Origin: Nocardia donostiensis
GTDB taxonomy: Bacteria > Actinomycetota > Actinomycetes > Mycobacteriales > Mycobacteriaceae
Direction of reading: 5' to 3'
DNA: 64,000 bases
Assembly: GCF_002081715.1 (NCBI RefSeq)
Contig: NZ_MUKP01000030.1
Coordinates: 1 to 64,000, forward strand
The notes beneath the pieces are model-generated. The model was not told the DNA's origin. It searched no databases and saw nothing but the letters and a program-made list of their open reading frames with translations. Within the stretch, counting starts at the first letter, position 1. Each line of letters opens with the position of its first letter. Both the position numbers and the translations under genes were made by a program. Positions 32,901 through 41,607 of the stretch are shown piece by piece.

Positions 32901-35900
32901 CGCTGTAGTAGAAGTCGGCCATGCGGTGCAGCGGATCGTCACCGGGTTTGAGAGCGCCGATCTGCAACCCGGTCAGCCGGGCGACCAGGTTGTGCTCGGC
33001 GTCGAGCAGGTCCACGTCGGCCCGCAGGCGGGCATGCGGATCGCGCTGCGCGACCACGGTGATCGTTTCCGGGAGATCGGCGAGCAGCCGTACCGCCGCC
33101 ACACCGACCGGCACCATGACGCCCTCGTTGATGCGCTCGTCGGCGAACAGCAGTGCCGCGCACTGCATCGCCGCATCGACGACGGCCGGGTGCGCCAGAT
33201 GCCCGGAACCGGCCGCGATGCTGCCGTCGACCGTCGCAACCACGGTATCCCCACCGACCCGTACCGAGGTCACCCGGCGGAAAGACGGACCGTACTGCAG
33301 CCCCGCCGCGGCCAGGCCGGAGTAGAACATCGCCGGGTCGACATCGATACCGATATCGATCGTCGGCACCGTGACCTTGGTCTGCTCATGACTGCCCGTC
33401 AAGGTCCGGCCGGTCGCGTGCACGGTCCATGCGGTGCCCGTGGCACTGCGCGATCTGATCAAGAACCGGCCGCTGGCCTCTTCGACACTCACCGCGACCA
33501 GCGGTACGTCCGGTGCACCCATGATCAGCGGTGCGAGGAACCGCACCCCTTCCAGCGCTACCTGTGCGGCACCGATCCGGGACGCCGTGGCACTGAGCGC
33601 CGCGTCCAGGTACGCCGCACCCGGCATGATCTCGATGCCGTTGACCACATGATCGGCGAGCCAGGGCAGCAGCTCGGTGCCGACCTGCAGCAACCACTCC
33701 GGGCGGTCTTCGACGTCCGGATCACCCAGCATCGCGTACGTGTTCGGGGTGCCGAGCCGGGCTTGTTCGAACAGCGGCAGCGCCGAATGCAGCCGGGTCC
33801 GCTGCCAGGGGTAGCGCGGCAGCGGCACATGGGGGGTGGCCGGCTGGTCGGCCGGGAACAACACCTCGCGGTCGAGCACACCCGCGGCGTGCACACCGAT
33901 GAGCGTGCGGCGCATGCTCACCGAATCCGGCTGCTCCCGGTCGAGTGTCGCCACCGTGGTGCCGTTGACGTCCGCGCCGAGCAGCGCCTCACGGATATTG
34001 CCCGACAGCACCGGGTGCGGACCGACTTCGAGGAAGACGCGGCTGCCCGCGGCGATCAGGGCGCTTATGGCGTCGAAGAACCGGACCGGCTGCCGCACGT
34101 TCGACCACCAGTACTCGGCGTTCCAATCGCCGTCGGTGACCTGTCCGCCGGTCACCGTGGAGTACAGCGGTACCGCGGGTGGTCGCGGTGTCAGCTCGGC
34201 GAGTGCCGTGCGCAGCTCCGCCTCGATCGGCTCCATCAGGCGGCTGTGATACGGTACCTCGACGCGCAGCCGCCGGGCGAAAACACCGTCCTCGGTGAGC
34301 TTTTCGGCGAGCTCGTCCAACCGTTCGACAGCGCCGGAGAGGGTGACGGCGGTGGGACTGTTGACGGCCGCGATATCGACGCGGTCGTCGTCACCGATGA
34401 GCTCGATCGCCTGGTCCTTCGTCAGGCCGACCGCGAGCATCCCGCCGGTACCCGCGGTGGTCGCCTGCAACCGCGCCCGGTGGTAGGCGACGCGCACCGC
34501 GTCCGGCAGCGACAGCATCCCGCTCACGTACGCCGCGGTCACCTCACCCACGCTGTGGCCCACGATGGCCGCCGGTGTGATCCCGTATTCGGCCAGCTCA
34601 CGCACCAGCCCCACCTGCACGAGGAAATTGGCGGGCTGCGCCACTTCGGTGCGGGCGATCCGCGATTCGGTCTCCGGTTTCCGCAGTTCTTCGACGATCG
34701 ACCACCCCGCGAGCGCGCGGAACTCGGCGTCGATCTCTGCGGCGGTCTCGGCGAAGACACCGCCCGCGGCCAGCAGTCCGCGTCCCATCTTCCAGTGCTG
34801 CGGGCCCATACCCGAGAACACGAACACCGGCTCCGCGGCACGGGAAACGAGGGTCTTCGCTGCGTCGCGTCCCTCCCCGGCCGCGTATTTCCGCAACTCC
34901 CGTACCAGTTCCTCGGTGGAATCGCCGAGCAGCACACCGGTGCGGAACGGATGGTGCGCCATACGCGTCCACGCCGCCTCGGCCAGATGATCCGGATCGG
35001 CTCCCGCGTCGACCAGATCGGCGAACCGGCCCGCCAGCGCACGTGCCGCCGTGGTGCTGCGCGCCGAGATCGGCAGTATCCCGAGGTGCCTGTCGTGCCG
35101 CTCGGGAGCGATCGGCCGCGAATCGGCACGGTACTCCTGCAGGATGGCATGAGCGTTGGTGCCGCCGTAGCCGAAACCGTTGACCGCCACCGACATCGGC
35201 GGCGCGTCCGCGGCCAGCGGCTCGGCCTCGACCTGTATGTGCAGACCCAGCTCGTCGAACGGGATGTCCGGGTTCTGCTTGTCCAGCCAGCCCTGTGGTG
35301 GCAGGGTGCGATGTTCGATGGCCAGCGCCGCCTTGATCACACTGGCGATCCCGGCCGCGGCCTCGGTATGGCCGATCGTCGCCTTCACCGAACCGACGCC
35401 CACGCTTGCGGCGCGCCCGGCTGCCGCACCGAACACCTTTCCCAGGGCACGTAATTCGACCGGGTCGCCGACCAGGGTTCCGGTGCCGTGCGCCTCGAGA
35501 TAGGTGATGGTTTCCGGCGCCAGCCCTGAACGCGCACATACCGTGCGCGCCAGCGCCTCCTGCGAGTCGACGTTCGGCACGGTGATCGCGGTGGTGCGCC
35601 CGTCCTGATTCGAGCCGGTGGCCTTGACGACGGCATAGATGCGGTCGCCGTCGCGCACCGCATCGTCGAGCTTCTTCAGCACGACCATTCCGGCGCCCTC
35701 ACCACGACCGTAACCATCGGCGGAGGCATCGAAGGATTTGCAGCGACCGTCGGTGGCAAGGAAACCGCCCTTGCACATCAGCACGAACGTCTCCGGTTGC
35801 AGCATGACGTTCACGCCACCGGCCAGCGCCACCGTGCAGTCGTCGTTCTGCAGTGCCTGGCAGGCCAGGTGGAACGCGACCAGCGACGACGAACACGCGG

Positions 35901-36417
35901 TGTCGACGGTGATCGCGGGGCCGACCAGGTTCAGCGCGTAGGCGATCCGGTTCGACAGCATGGTGTACGACGCGCTCGCGGGGGTGTGCATATCGGTGTG
36001 GAACAGCGCCGGCCCGACCACACCGATCACCGACTGGTCCACCACGAAACCGCCGACATAGACGCCGACCGATCGGCCGGGCGCACGCCCAGCCATCCCC
36101 GCATCGTCGAGCGCTTCCCAGGTGACCTCCAGCATCAGTCGCTGCTGCGGGTCCAGCACCGTCGCCTCCCGCGGCGAGATACCGAAGAAATCGGGATCGA
36201 ACTCCCACGGATCGATGGTCATGAAGGCGCCGCGCTTGGTGTAGGCGCGCCCCGGCGTCCGCGGCTCGGGGTCGTAGTAGCGCCGGAAATCCCACCGGTC
36301 GGCGGGGATATCGACGACGCCGTCCCGCTTCTCGATCACGAAGTCCCAGAATGTTTCGGGTGAATCGATTCCGCCCGCGAACCGACAACCAATACCCACG
36401 ATAGCAATATCAGACAC
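29926..36417 (-). CDS. Type I highly reducing polyketide synthase, KS-AT-DH-ER-KR-ACP
   Basis: A 2163-residue one-module synthase. KS about 1-425: Cys in VDTACSSSL near 174, EAHGTGT, and GHTEAAAG. AT about 515-835: GHSVGE near 619, with VPYHS where malonyl or methylmalonyl enzymes show HAFH or YASH. DH about 885-1165: HVVNGIEIMP near 922 and DAAMQ. ER about 1420-1725: GAAGGVGTAAIQVAKAHG. KR about 1745-1945: GGFGGFG near 1755, SS and YNYCAAN. ACP: Ser in LGLDSLMAVELG near 2058. A 60-residue Ala-rich tail follows. No thioesterase. Full reduction each cycle predicts a saturated, possibly methyl-branched chain made iteratively, as in mycobacterial MAS/Pks2-type enzymes. GTG start after GGAGGAAT. 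Confidence 0.93.
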   Translation of the reverse strand: MSDIAIVGIGCRFAGGIDSPETFWDFVIEKRDGVVDIPADRWDFRRYYDPEPRTPGRAYTKRGAFMTIDPWEFDPDFFGISPREATVLDPQQRLMLEVTWEALDDAGMAGRAPGRSVGVYVGGFVVDQSVIGVVGPALFHTDMHTPASASYTMLSNRIAYALNLVGPAITVDTACSSSLVAFHLACQALQNDDCTVALAGGVNVMLQPETFVLMCKGGFLATDGRCKSFDASADGYGRGEGAGMVVLKKLDDAVRDGDRIYAVVKATGSNQDGRTTAITVPNVDSQEALARTVCARSGLAPETITYLEAHGTGTLVGDPVELRALGKVFGAAAGRAASVGVGSVKATIGHTEAAAGIASVIKAALAIEHRTLPPQGWLDKQNPDIPFDELGLHIQVEAEPLAADAPPMSVAVNGFGYGGTNAHAILQEYRADSRPIAPERHDRHLGILPISARSTTAARALAGRFADLVDAGADPDHLAEAAWTRMAHHPFRTGVLLGDSTEELVRELRKYAAGEGRDAAKTLVSRAAEPVFVFSGMGPQHWKMGRGLLAAGGVFAETAAEIDAEFRALAGWSIVEELRKPETESRIARTEVAQPANFLVQVGLVRELAEYGITPAAIVGHSVGEVTAAYVSGMLSLPDAVRVAYHRARLQATTAGTGGMLAVGLTKDQAIELIGDDDRVDIAAVNSPTAVTLSGAVERLDELAEKLTEDGVFARRLRVEVPYHSRLMEPIEAELRTALAELTPRPPAVPLYSTVTGGQVTDGDWNAEYWWSNVRQPVRFFDAISALIAAGSRVFLEVGPHPVLSGNIREALLGADVNGTTVATLDREQPDSVSMRRTLIGVHAAGVLDREVLFPADQPATPHVPLPRYPWQRTRLHSALPLFEQARLGTPNTYAMLGDPDVEDRPEWLLQVGTELLPWLADHVVNGIEIMPGAAYLDAALSATASRIGAAQVALEGVRFLAPLIMGAPDVPLVAVSVEEASGRFLIRSRSATGTAWTVHATGRTLTGSHEQTKVTVPTIDIGIDVDPAMFYSGLAAAGLQYGPSFRRVTSVRVGGDTVVATVDGSIAAGSGHLAHPAVVDAAMQCAALLFADERINEGVMVPVGVAAVRLLADLPETITVVAQRDPHARLRADVDLLDAEHNLVARLTGLQIGALKPGDDPLHRMADFYYSDTMEERDPVEPAALADAGSVTTVIVAFGAGSRAGELAAAIPGSRLYRADPAGSGLEADLVANLRAAAAEQTQRLHVCLVAGAVEDDLADLWTLKRIAVAVDEFADPPAEGDAPQSVFGDGAVHCTLVTERAFTLPDSPLAPDPRQAALAGARRVLLNEQTPLRWRLIDTEPETPTADLVAELAVPGAFSHDYCDEVLLRDGKRWAPVVTKPLPDWLEGLDTAQPLTDPEANFELDMPRTRLLSALAWRACPRPDPGAGEIEVRMQVIGLNYKDPLKVIGLLGERELAPTYFGAVPGMEGVGTVVRIGPGIDDVAVGDLVAVASKGMMRRFAVVDRQLVVALPPGTDPGHCTSTITFGTAEYALLDLARLEPGETVLIHGAAGGVGTAAIQVAKAHGARIIGTASTPERRAHVLAMGADHAVNSRSLNFVDDVLAWTGGAGADVIISSAPGEILRQNFNAAAEFGRIVEVGKADIYTGGLLELANFDKNLSYFSMDLDRLVAVRPQRLARLLERVFQKVTEGTYSPLPYQMFETEEVSKAFEETLRSSRLARIALRMDSPQPPVRPYLPDIEISDIASYLITGGFGGFGLAIGRWLTLRGARRLVLLGRRGATTEEARRQLEAWRTVGVEVVEELVDVTDAAAIAEVVARAHSAEHPLRGVFHAAGAVADNRVSKMEPEQLDTVYRPKVHGAQVVHQAVADAGITLDMFVLCSSGGSMYGIYGQYNYCAANVAVEALAEKWSRAGERALCIGWGHLSGATGGMAADETAEKYLDLVGFGPIDMADATAYLEQTLRLGATRAAIIPTDWAKLTGTFPQLTRTGRTIALATAAAKDTSELARLRDELAAMAETKRGPYIARKMAEELAVVMGVPVETIDMTVPVPELGLDSLMAVELGARVTKTLGIDLMSLQMGRSFSLEQAGPKVAELILAHDPGGAQPLPGPAAVATATAEPAADGAAAAADGLPVGQPSAAARASASADRADEATMAVAR

Positions 36418-36887
36418 ACATTCCTCCGGTGTCTCGGAATTCGGTGATCACCGTAGCCCTCCCGGTGATCACATTCGCCCATGCGCCCTTCGCATCGACC
36501 GATGGCGTCAAAATATGATCAAACACAAGGACGAGGAAAGGTTTCGCCGGAGTTTGGAAATTCCACAGTGGTCGGACGGTCCCGGCTTGTGACCGGGCCC
36601 AGTACCCGGATATGGCAGCGGAACCGACGATATGAGCGCATCACAACGGCAAACCCGTCGCGATTGTGAATACATCGAAATCATTGCTCGCGACCCCGTA
36701 ATTCATGGGCCGAGCAGTATCGTCGCCTCGGTCCTCACGCACGTCCGGGATCGTCACCGATATCGCGGACGCGAATTCGTGAGGACGATATTTTTGCCCC
36801 GCCTTGTCCGATGCTGCCCGGCGGAATCGGCGTCGCGTAGCAGCAGACCGGGCCGATCCGTGGAACACAGTTGGGAGGCGACGACAA
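36418..36887. promoter_or_regulatory. Divergent PKS/MmpL promoter region with twin palindromes
   Basis: The 470-base region carries CGGTGATCACCG (36442-36453), a perfect 12-base palindrome, and CGGTGATCACAT (36463-36474), centred 21 bases apart, two helical turns. They lie 25-57 bases upstream of the synthase start, where a dimeric regulator could bind cooperatively. The rest is A/T-richer than its surroundings and holds no gene. No regulator is encoded inside the locus; the TetR at 40318 and the PucR at 24881 are the nearest. Confidence 0.5.
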
Positions 36888-39044
36888 TTGTTCGCCGAGT
36901 TGACACACTGGGCCGATATCGTGGTGCGCCGACGATTCACCGTTATCGGTGTCATGGTGGCCGGGCTGCTCACGCTCGGCTGGTACGGGCTCGGTCTCGG
37001 TGGCCAGTTGAGTTCCAGCGGCTGGGACGATCCCGCCTCGGAATCCGTGCGCGCGGCCCAGTTGCGCGACAAGGTGTTCGGGCAGGACCACAGCGGTGAT
37101 GTGATCCTGCTGTTCCACGCCCCCGACGGCACCACCATCGACGATCCGGCGTTCGCCGCACCGATCGTGGCGAGCCTGAACAGCCTGCCGCAGCGGTTCC
37201 CCGACCAGATCGATCGGGTCAACGGCGCGTACTGGCCGACCGAAACCGGTGTGACGCTACCGGATATCTTCGGTTCCGCGGACCGCAAGCACGCCTTCGC
37301 GTCGATCGCCATCAGCGGCAGCGACGACACCGAGCAGATGCGTAACTTCCGTACCGTCGCCGATGCCTTCGACGTACCCGGCGTGGAGATGGAGGTCGCC
37401 GGCGGTCAACCGGTGGCCGGCGCGCTGAACGACACCATGGCCCACGATCAACGGCGGATGGAACTGTTCGCCATCCCCGCCGTCGCGGTGCTGCTGTTCT
37501 TCCTTTTCGGCGGCGCCGTCGCCGCTGCCCTCCCTCTCATTGTCGGCGGGCTCACCGTGCTCGCCGCGTGGGGGCTCATCCGCTGCCTCACCACGGTCAC
37601 CGAGGTGAATTCGTTCGTCTCGCCGGTCGTGTCGATGATCGGTCTCGGGCTGGCCATCGACTACGGCCTGTTCGTGCTGAGCCGCTTCCGGGAAGAGCTG
37701 GCCGCAGGCCGCGACGTGGACGACGCGGTGCGCCGGGCGGTGACGACCGCGGGCCGCACGGTGCTGTTCTCCGCCGTCATCGTGGCCGTCGCCGCCGGCG
37801 CCATCCTCGTTTTCCCGCAGGGCTTCCTGAAGTCCTTCGCCTACGGCGCCATCATCACCATCGCCTTGGCCGCGCTGACCTCGATCACCTTGTTGCCCGC
37901 CCTCTTGGCCGTGCTCGGACGCCGAGTGGACCGGCTCGGTGTCGACTGGTTCCGCAAGGTCACCGCGCCGAACGAGGAACCCGACAATATGTGGGGCCGG
38001 GTGGCCGGACGTGTCACGAAGCGGCCGCTCGTGGTGGCGGTTGTCGTCTGTGCCGGATTGCTGTTGCTCATCCTGCCGATGCGCAACCTCGCCTTCGGCG
38101 CCATCAACGAGAAATTCTTACCGCCGGAGCATCCCACGCGGCTGGCGCAGCAGCATTTCGACGAACTGTTCCCGCTACGCCGGATCGACCCGATCGACCT
38201 GGTTGTCATCACCTTCGACGGAGGCGCCCGCGACACGGTACTGGCGCACGCCAATCAAGCCCCTGGGTTGGCGGCGCCTTTCCCCGCGCTGATGCAGCGA
38301 CCGTCACAACCCAATGTGTTCATCACGCAGACCGTGCTGGAGAGTTCCGGCGATGCCGGGACGACCGTCGACTACCTGCGGTCCATGCCCCTGCCCAACG
38401 GCACGACTCTGCTGGTCGGCGGTCAGCCCGCCGTCGAGAAAGACAGCATCGATGCGCTCGTCGATCGCATGCCCTACTTGATCGCGCTGGTTTTCCTTGC
38501 CACCACCGTCCTGATGGCACTCACCCTCGGCTCCCTGGTGCTGCCGTTGCAGGCGGCCGCGCTGAACCTGCTCGGGCTCGGCTCCACGCTCGGCATCCTC
38601 ACCTGGATCTTCGTCGACGGCCATGGTGCCGATCTGCTGGGTTTCACCCCGCAGCCCATCATGGCGCTGGTGCTGGTGGTGATCGTCTCGGTGATCTACG
38701 GCCTGTCCACCGACTACGAGATATTCCTGCTGTCCCGCATCGTCGAAGCACGGTCGGCGGGTGCGTCCACCACCGACGCGATCCGGGCGGGGGTGGCCCG
38801 TACCGGCCGTATCATCACGGCGGCGGCGCTGATCCTGCTGGTGGTCACCGGCGCGTTCGTCCTCTCCGATCTGGTGATGATGCAGTACATCGCCTTCGGT
38901 ATGGTGGCCGCGCTACTGATCGACGCCACGATTCTGCGGGTGTTGCTGGTCCCGGCGACCATGCGGCTGCTGGGCGAGGCTTGCTGGTGGACGCCCACGC
39001 GGATGAGTAAGGGAAAATCACTCGGTGATCGCGGCCTCGAGTAA
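36888..39044 (+). CDS. MmpL family RND lipid transporter
   Basis: A 718-residue RND protein with two homologous membrane halves. Proton-relay motifs are GLAIDYGLFVLSRFREE (Asp-Tyr near 257) and GLSTDYEIFLLSRIVE (near 608). Periplasmic loops follow the first and seventh spans. The start is TTG 36888 with GGGAGG 9 bases upstream; the frame runs upstream to 36804 but that part lacks a ribosome site. At 718 residues it is of the shorter kind. Divergent from the PKS operon, it most likely moves the finished or partly acylated lipid across the inner membrane. Its last 27 bases overlap the 3' end of the esterase gene. Confidence 0.9.
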   Translation: MFAELTHWADIVVRRRFTVIGVMVAGLLTLGWYGLGLGGQLSSSGWDDPASESVRAAQLRDKVFGQDHSGDVILLFHAPDGTTIDDPAFAAPIVASLNSLPQRFPDQIDRVNGAYWPTETGVTLPDIFGSADRKHAFASIAISGSDDTEQMRNFRTVADAFDVPGVEMEVAGGQPVAGALNDTMAHDQRRMELFAIPAVAVLLFFLFGGAVAAALPLIVGGLTVLAAWGLIRCLTTVTEVNSFVSPVVSMIGLGLAIDYGLFVLSRFREELAAGRDVDDAVRRAVTTAGRTVLFSAVIVAVAAGAILVFPQGFLKSFAYGAIITIALAALTSITLLPALLAVLGRRVDRLGVDWFRKVTAPNEEPDNMWGRVAGRVTKRPLVVAVVVCAGLLLLILPMRNLAFGAINEKFLPPEHPTRLAQQHFDELFPLRRIDPIDLVVITFDGGARDTVLAHANQAPGLAAPFPALMQRPSQPNVFITQTVLESSGDAGTTVDYLRSMPLPNGTTLLVGGQPAVEKDSIDALVDRMPYLIALVFLATTVLMALTLGSLVLPLQAAALNLLGLGSTLGILTWIFVDGHGADLLGFTPQPIMALVLVVIVSVIYGLSTDYEIFLLSRIVEARSAGASTTDAIRAGVARTGRIITAAALILLVVTGAFVLSDLVMMQYIAFGMVAALLIDATILRVLLVPATMRLLGEACWWTPTRMSKGKSLGDRGLE

Positions 39045-40130
39045 CGGCCAGGAATTATGCAGGTCCTGCTCCCAATATCCCCATGAGTGGGTTCCGCTGG
39101 GCCGGAAGTCGAAGGTGGCGGGAATATTCAACTCCCGCAGCCGCTCCCGCAATTGCCAGGTACACAGGTTCGCGACCGCGTCCAGCACGCCGCCGATCAC
39201 GAGTTGATCGGCCAGTTTCACCGGGTTGCGGTGAATTCCTGGACCGTCCCAGGTATCCAGGGGCCCAGGCCGACCGTTACCTGTGGCCACGTAGATGGCG
39301 GTGCCGCGGAGTTCTTCGGCACGCAGGTAGGGATCGTTGGCCGCCCACAGCGGGTCGGTGGGCGGTCCCCACATATTGTGGGGGTTGCCCTGGTGGCCCA
39401 GCACAACGGCATCGACGAGTGCCTGACCGCTCGGGTCACTGGTCCGTACACAACCGCTGTAGGAGGCAACGGCACGGAACTTCTCCGGCGCCTCGATGGC
39501 GAGCTGGAAAACCGCGGCGGCCGCCATCGACAAGCCGGCCACCGCATTGACGCCGGTGGTTCGCAGCGCAGCATCGATGATCGGCGGAAGCTCCTCGGTC
39601 AGGAAGGTGGTCCACCGCTGCCTGCCCAATCGCGGGTCGTCCGCGCGCCAATCGGTGTAGAAACTCGCCCCACCCCCGACCGGCATCACCACGTTGACCT
39701 GCTTATCGGCGAAGAATTCCGCGGCATCGGTCTTGGTGAACCAGTTGCTGCCCGCACTCCAGCCGCCGGTGCCGGACCCGCCGTCGACTCCATTGAGCAG
39801 ATAGAGCGTCGGGGCCGGCCTCGCACCATCCGGTGCCGGAAGGACCTCGACCGTCACGGAACGACCCATCGACTCCGAGTGGACCATGAGGTCCAGTATT
39901 CGCCCCGGTCCCTGCTCGACGCCGACCAGACGCGACCCGTTACCTGCCGGTTGCGCGGCAGCCATCGTCCGCACCGGTGTCGGCACATCACCCGCAGCGA
40001 CGGGCTCCGCCCACCCATAACCGTGGGAACAGCCGAGAACGAAGACGAGGGCCAGCACCGCGACATGGTTGCTTCGCGTCGCGCGGATCCTGGAGCGTTT
40101 GCCGACGCCGACGTCCACTCGGTACCTCAC
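39018..40130 (-). CDS. Secreted antigen-85-like esterase/mycolyltransferase family protein
   Basis: A 370-residue protein. The N-terminus has Arg residues, a hydrophobic run (VAVLALVFVLGC) and a Cys at a lipobox-like VLGC, so it is exported and may be lipid-anchored. The esterase_D/antigen-85 fold follows: PTLYLLNGVDGG, nucleophile Ser near residue 200 in AGLSMAAAAV, and His in GTHSWGYWEQDLHNSWP. Antigen-85 relatives transfer mycolates between trehalose lipids. Convergent with mmpL, it may trans-acylate the exported lipid, as do the esterases tied to mycobacterial PapA/MmpL loci. GTG at 40130, or the GTG four codons in. Confidence 0.85.
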   Translation of the reverse strand: MRYRVDVGVGKRSRIRATRSNHVAVLALVFVLGCSHGYGWAEPVAAGDVPTPVRTMAAAQPAGNGSRLVGVEQGPGRILDLMVHSESMGRSVTVEVLPAPDGARPAPTLYLLNGVDGGSGTGGWSAGSNWFTKTDAAEFFADKQVNVVMPVGGGASFYTDWRADDPRLGRQRWTTFLTEELPPIIDAALRTTGVNAVAGLSMAAAAVFQLAIEAPEKFRAVASYSGCVRTSDPSGQALVDAVVLGHQGNPHNMWGPPTDPLWAANDPYLRAEELRGTAIYVATGNGRPGPLDTWDGPGIHRNPVKLADQLVIGGVLDAVANLCTWQLRERLRELNIPATFDFRPSGTHSWGYWEQDLHNSWPLLEAAITE

Positions 40131-40317
40131 AAGGGGTTTCGGATGCAGAAGGTTCGGCCGAGACTACGGCCTGCTCTGCTGCGCCGAGACGATCCGATCG
40201 AGCTTTGGGCATGGTGCCAGCCGCGCCTATGCGCCCTCTGGTATCAGCCACAAGCAGGCACACCGATCGGTCCGGCAGTCGCACGAACACCGCCGCTACT
40301 CGGCAGTTGCGAACGTG

Positions 40318-40977
40318 TCACTCACCGCCGCGCCGCGACTCGCTGTAGAGCCAGAGGCCCATCATGCGCGCGGTCATCGCGAGCGCTTTATCGCGTTCCT
40401 CGGCACTCACCTCGACGGCCGAAACGCGCAGGACCGCTGCGAAACCGGTGTTGATGAGCACGAAGGCCATCGTGTCGTACGTGGCGTCGTCCCCTGGACC
40501 GAGACCTTGTATCAGGATGACCTTGACCAGTAGCCGCAGCCGTGGCTCCAGATCGGGCAGACCGCTGCTGTAGAACTGCACACCCCCGACCAGGGCTTTG
40601 ACCAGAGCCGCGTTGGCAACCAGTACATCGGTGAATACTTCCAGGATTCCTGCCACCAATGCGGTGTACTCGTCGGCACCCATCTCAGCCGTTGCTCGGG
40701 GAACCTCGAACACACGCTCGGTGAACCCGTGCTCGACCTGGTCGATCAGCCGGTTCAGCAAATCATCCACGATCACCGACCGGTCGGCGAAATACCGGTA
40801 CAGCGTCCCGATGCTGACCCCGGCCTCGGCCGCGATCTTGTTGGTGGAGGTGTCGGCGATGCCACGCTCACCGAACAACCGGGCGGCGGCATCGAGAATC
40901 TGGTTCCGGGTCGCTTTGGCTCGCTCCTGCCTCGGACGCTTCCGCTGACCGGCAACCCTGGACACCCTGCTCCTCAC
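40318..40977 (-). CDS. TetR family transcriptional regulator
   Basis: A 219-residue TetR protein with a basic N-terminus (GQRKRPRQERAKATRNQILDA), HTH STNKIAAEAGVSIGTLYRYF at about residues 42-66 and a long helical effector domain. Either GTG 40977 or GTG 40965 could start it; GAGGAG lies just before the second. It is upstream of the esterase gene on the same strand with a 187-base gap and could control the lipid locus, but its own promoter shows no clear palindrome. Confidence 0.86.
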   Translation of the reverse strand: MRSRVSRVAGQRKRPRQERAKATRNQILDAAARLFGERGIADTSTNKIAAEAGVSIGTLYRYFADRSVIVDDLLNRLIDQVEHGFTERVFEVPRATAEMGADEYTALVAGILEVFTDVLVANAALVKALVGGVQFYSSGLPDLEPRLRLLVKVILIQGLGPGDDATYDTMAFVLINTGFAAVLRVSAVEVSAEERDKALAMTARMMGLWLYSESRRGGE

Positions 40978-41138
40978 CGTCGAACCTGAGTAACCCTCAC
41001 TTTAGGGGTACCAGCCCGCTCGCCACACAAAGATGCGATGACCCGCACCGGACTCCACCGCCAGGCCGATACCCGAGTTCATGTGCCCGCACCTCAGCAG
41101 CGGGGACGGCGCGAGACACCTTCTGCTCGTACTTCCCC

Positions 41139-41531
41139 ATGATGGTCGACCGGATGAAGGCTCTCATCTCGGAGCGACTCAACGCCGCGAACGAAGCCAT
41201 CCGCGATATCAAGGATGGATTCGACCGGTTCCTCGCCGGAACCCGCCACTTCCGCGGCCTTGTCGCGATCACTGAACTGGACCATGTCGCGCGGCACTGG
41301 GCTCCCGGACACTGGGGAGTCGAGCACGACGAGATGCTGGACATCCTCGCCGAGAGCTGTGCGGCTTGCTCGGACGCCACTGACCCGAGCATCCGTCTCA
41401 GGTCAGCAAGCATGAACCGGAACACGACCGTTCTCCCGGAGCCAGTAAGCATGGACAACCGAGACGGCATCGGCTCTACCCGAAGATACGATGACCGAGC
41501 AAAGGCCTCCCAGCCCAGACAAGCTGGGTAG
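41139..41531 (+). CDS. Small protein of unknown family
   Basis: A 130-residue frame from ATG 41139. Its first 85 codons have the third-position GC of real genes here (MKALISERLNAANEAIRDIK, then HFRGLVAITELDHVARHWAPG), while the last 40 are Arg/Ser-rich and look like read-through of non-coding DNA. It may be a truncated gene. No ribosome site is obvious. No family recognised. Confidence 0.4.
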   Translation: MMVDRMKALISERLNAANEAIRDIKDGFDRFLAGTRHFRGLVAITELDHVARHWAPGHWGVEHDEMLDILAESCAACSDATDPSIRLRSASMNRNTTVLPEPVSMDNRDGIGSTRRYDDRAKASQPRQAG

Positions 41532-41544
41532 GAGGACGCTGAAA

Positions 41545-41607
41545 ATGGGTGAACATATTCGGGAGCATTCAGCGTGCACGCAGTACCTGGAGCGAAATAC
41601 CGGCTGA
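41545..41607 (+). CDS. Possible 20-codon leader ORF overlapping the barstar gene start
   Basis: ATG 41545 has the strongest ribosome site nearby (GGAGGA, 9 bases upstream) and encodes MGEHIREHSACTQYLERNTG before a TGA, in a different frame from the barstar-domain gene whose GTG at 41574 it spans. It may be a translational-coupling leader, or mark the true start of a frame-shifted gene. Confidence 0.3.
   Translation: MGEHIREHSACTQYLERNTG

Noticed and set aside
32926-35454. An 842-codon plus-strand open frame inside the PKS
   Set aside because: It is antisense to the KS, AT and DH domains; long antisense frames are expected in GC-rich DNA and its protein shows His/Arg/Gly-rich composition without domains.
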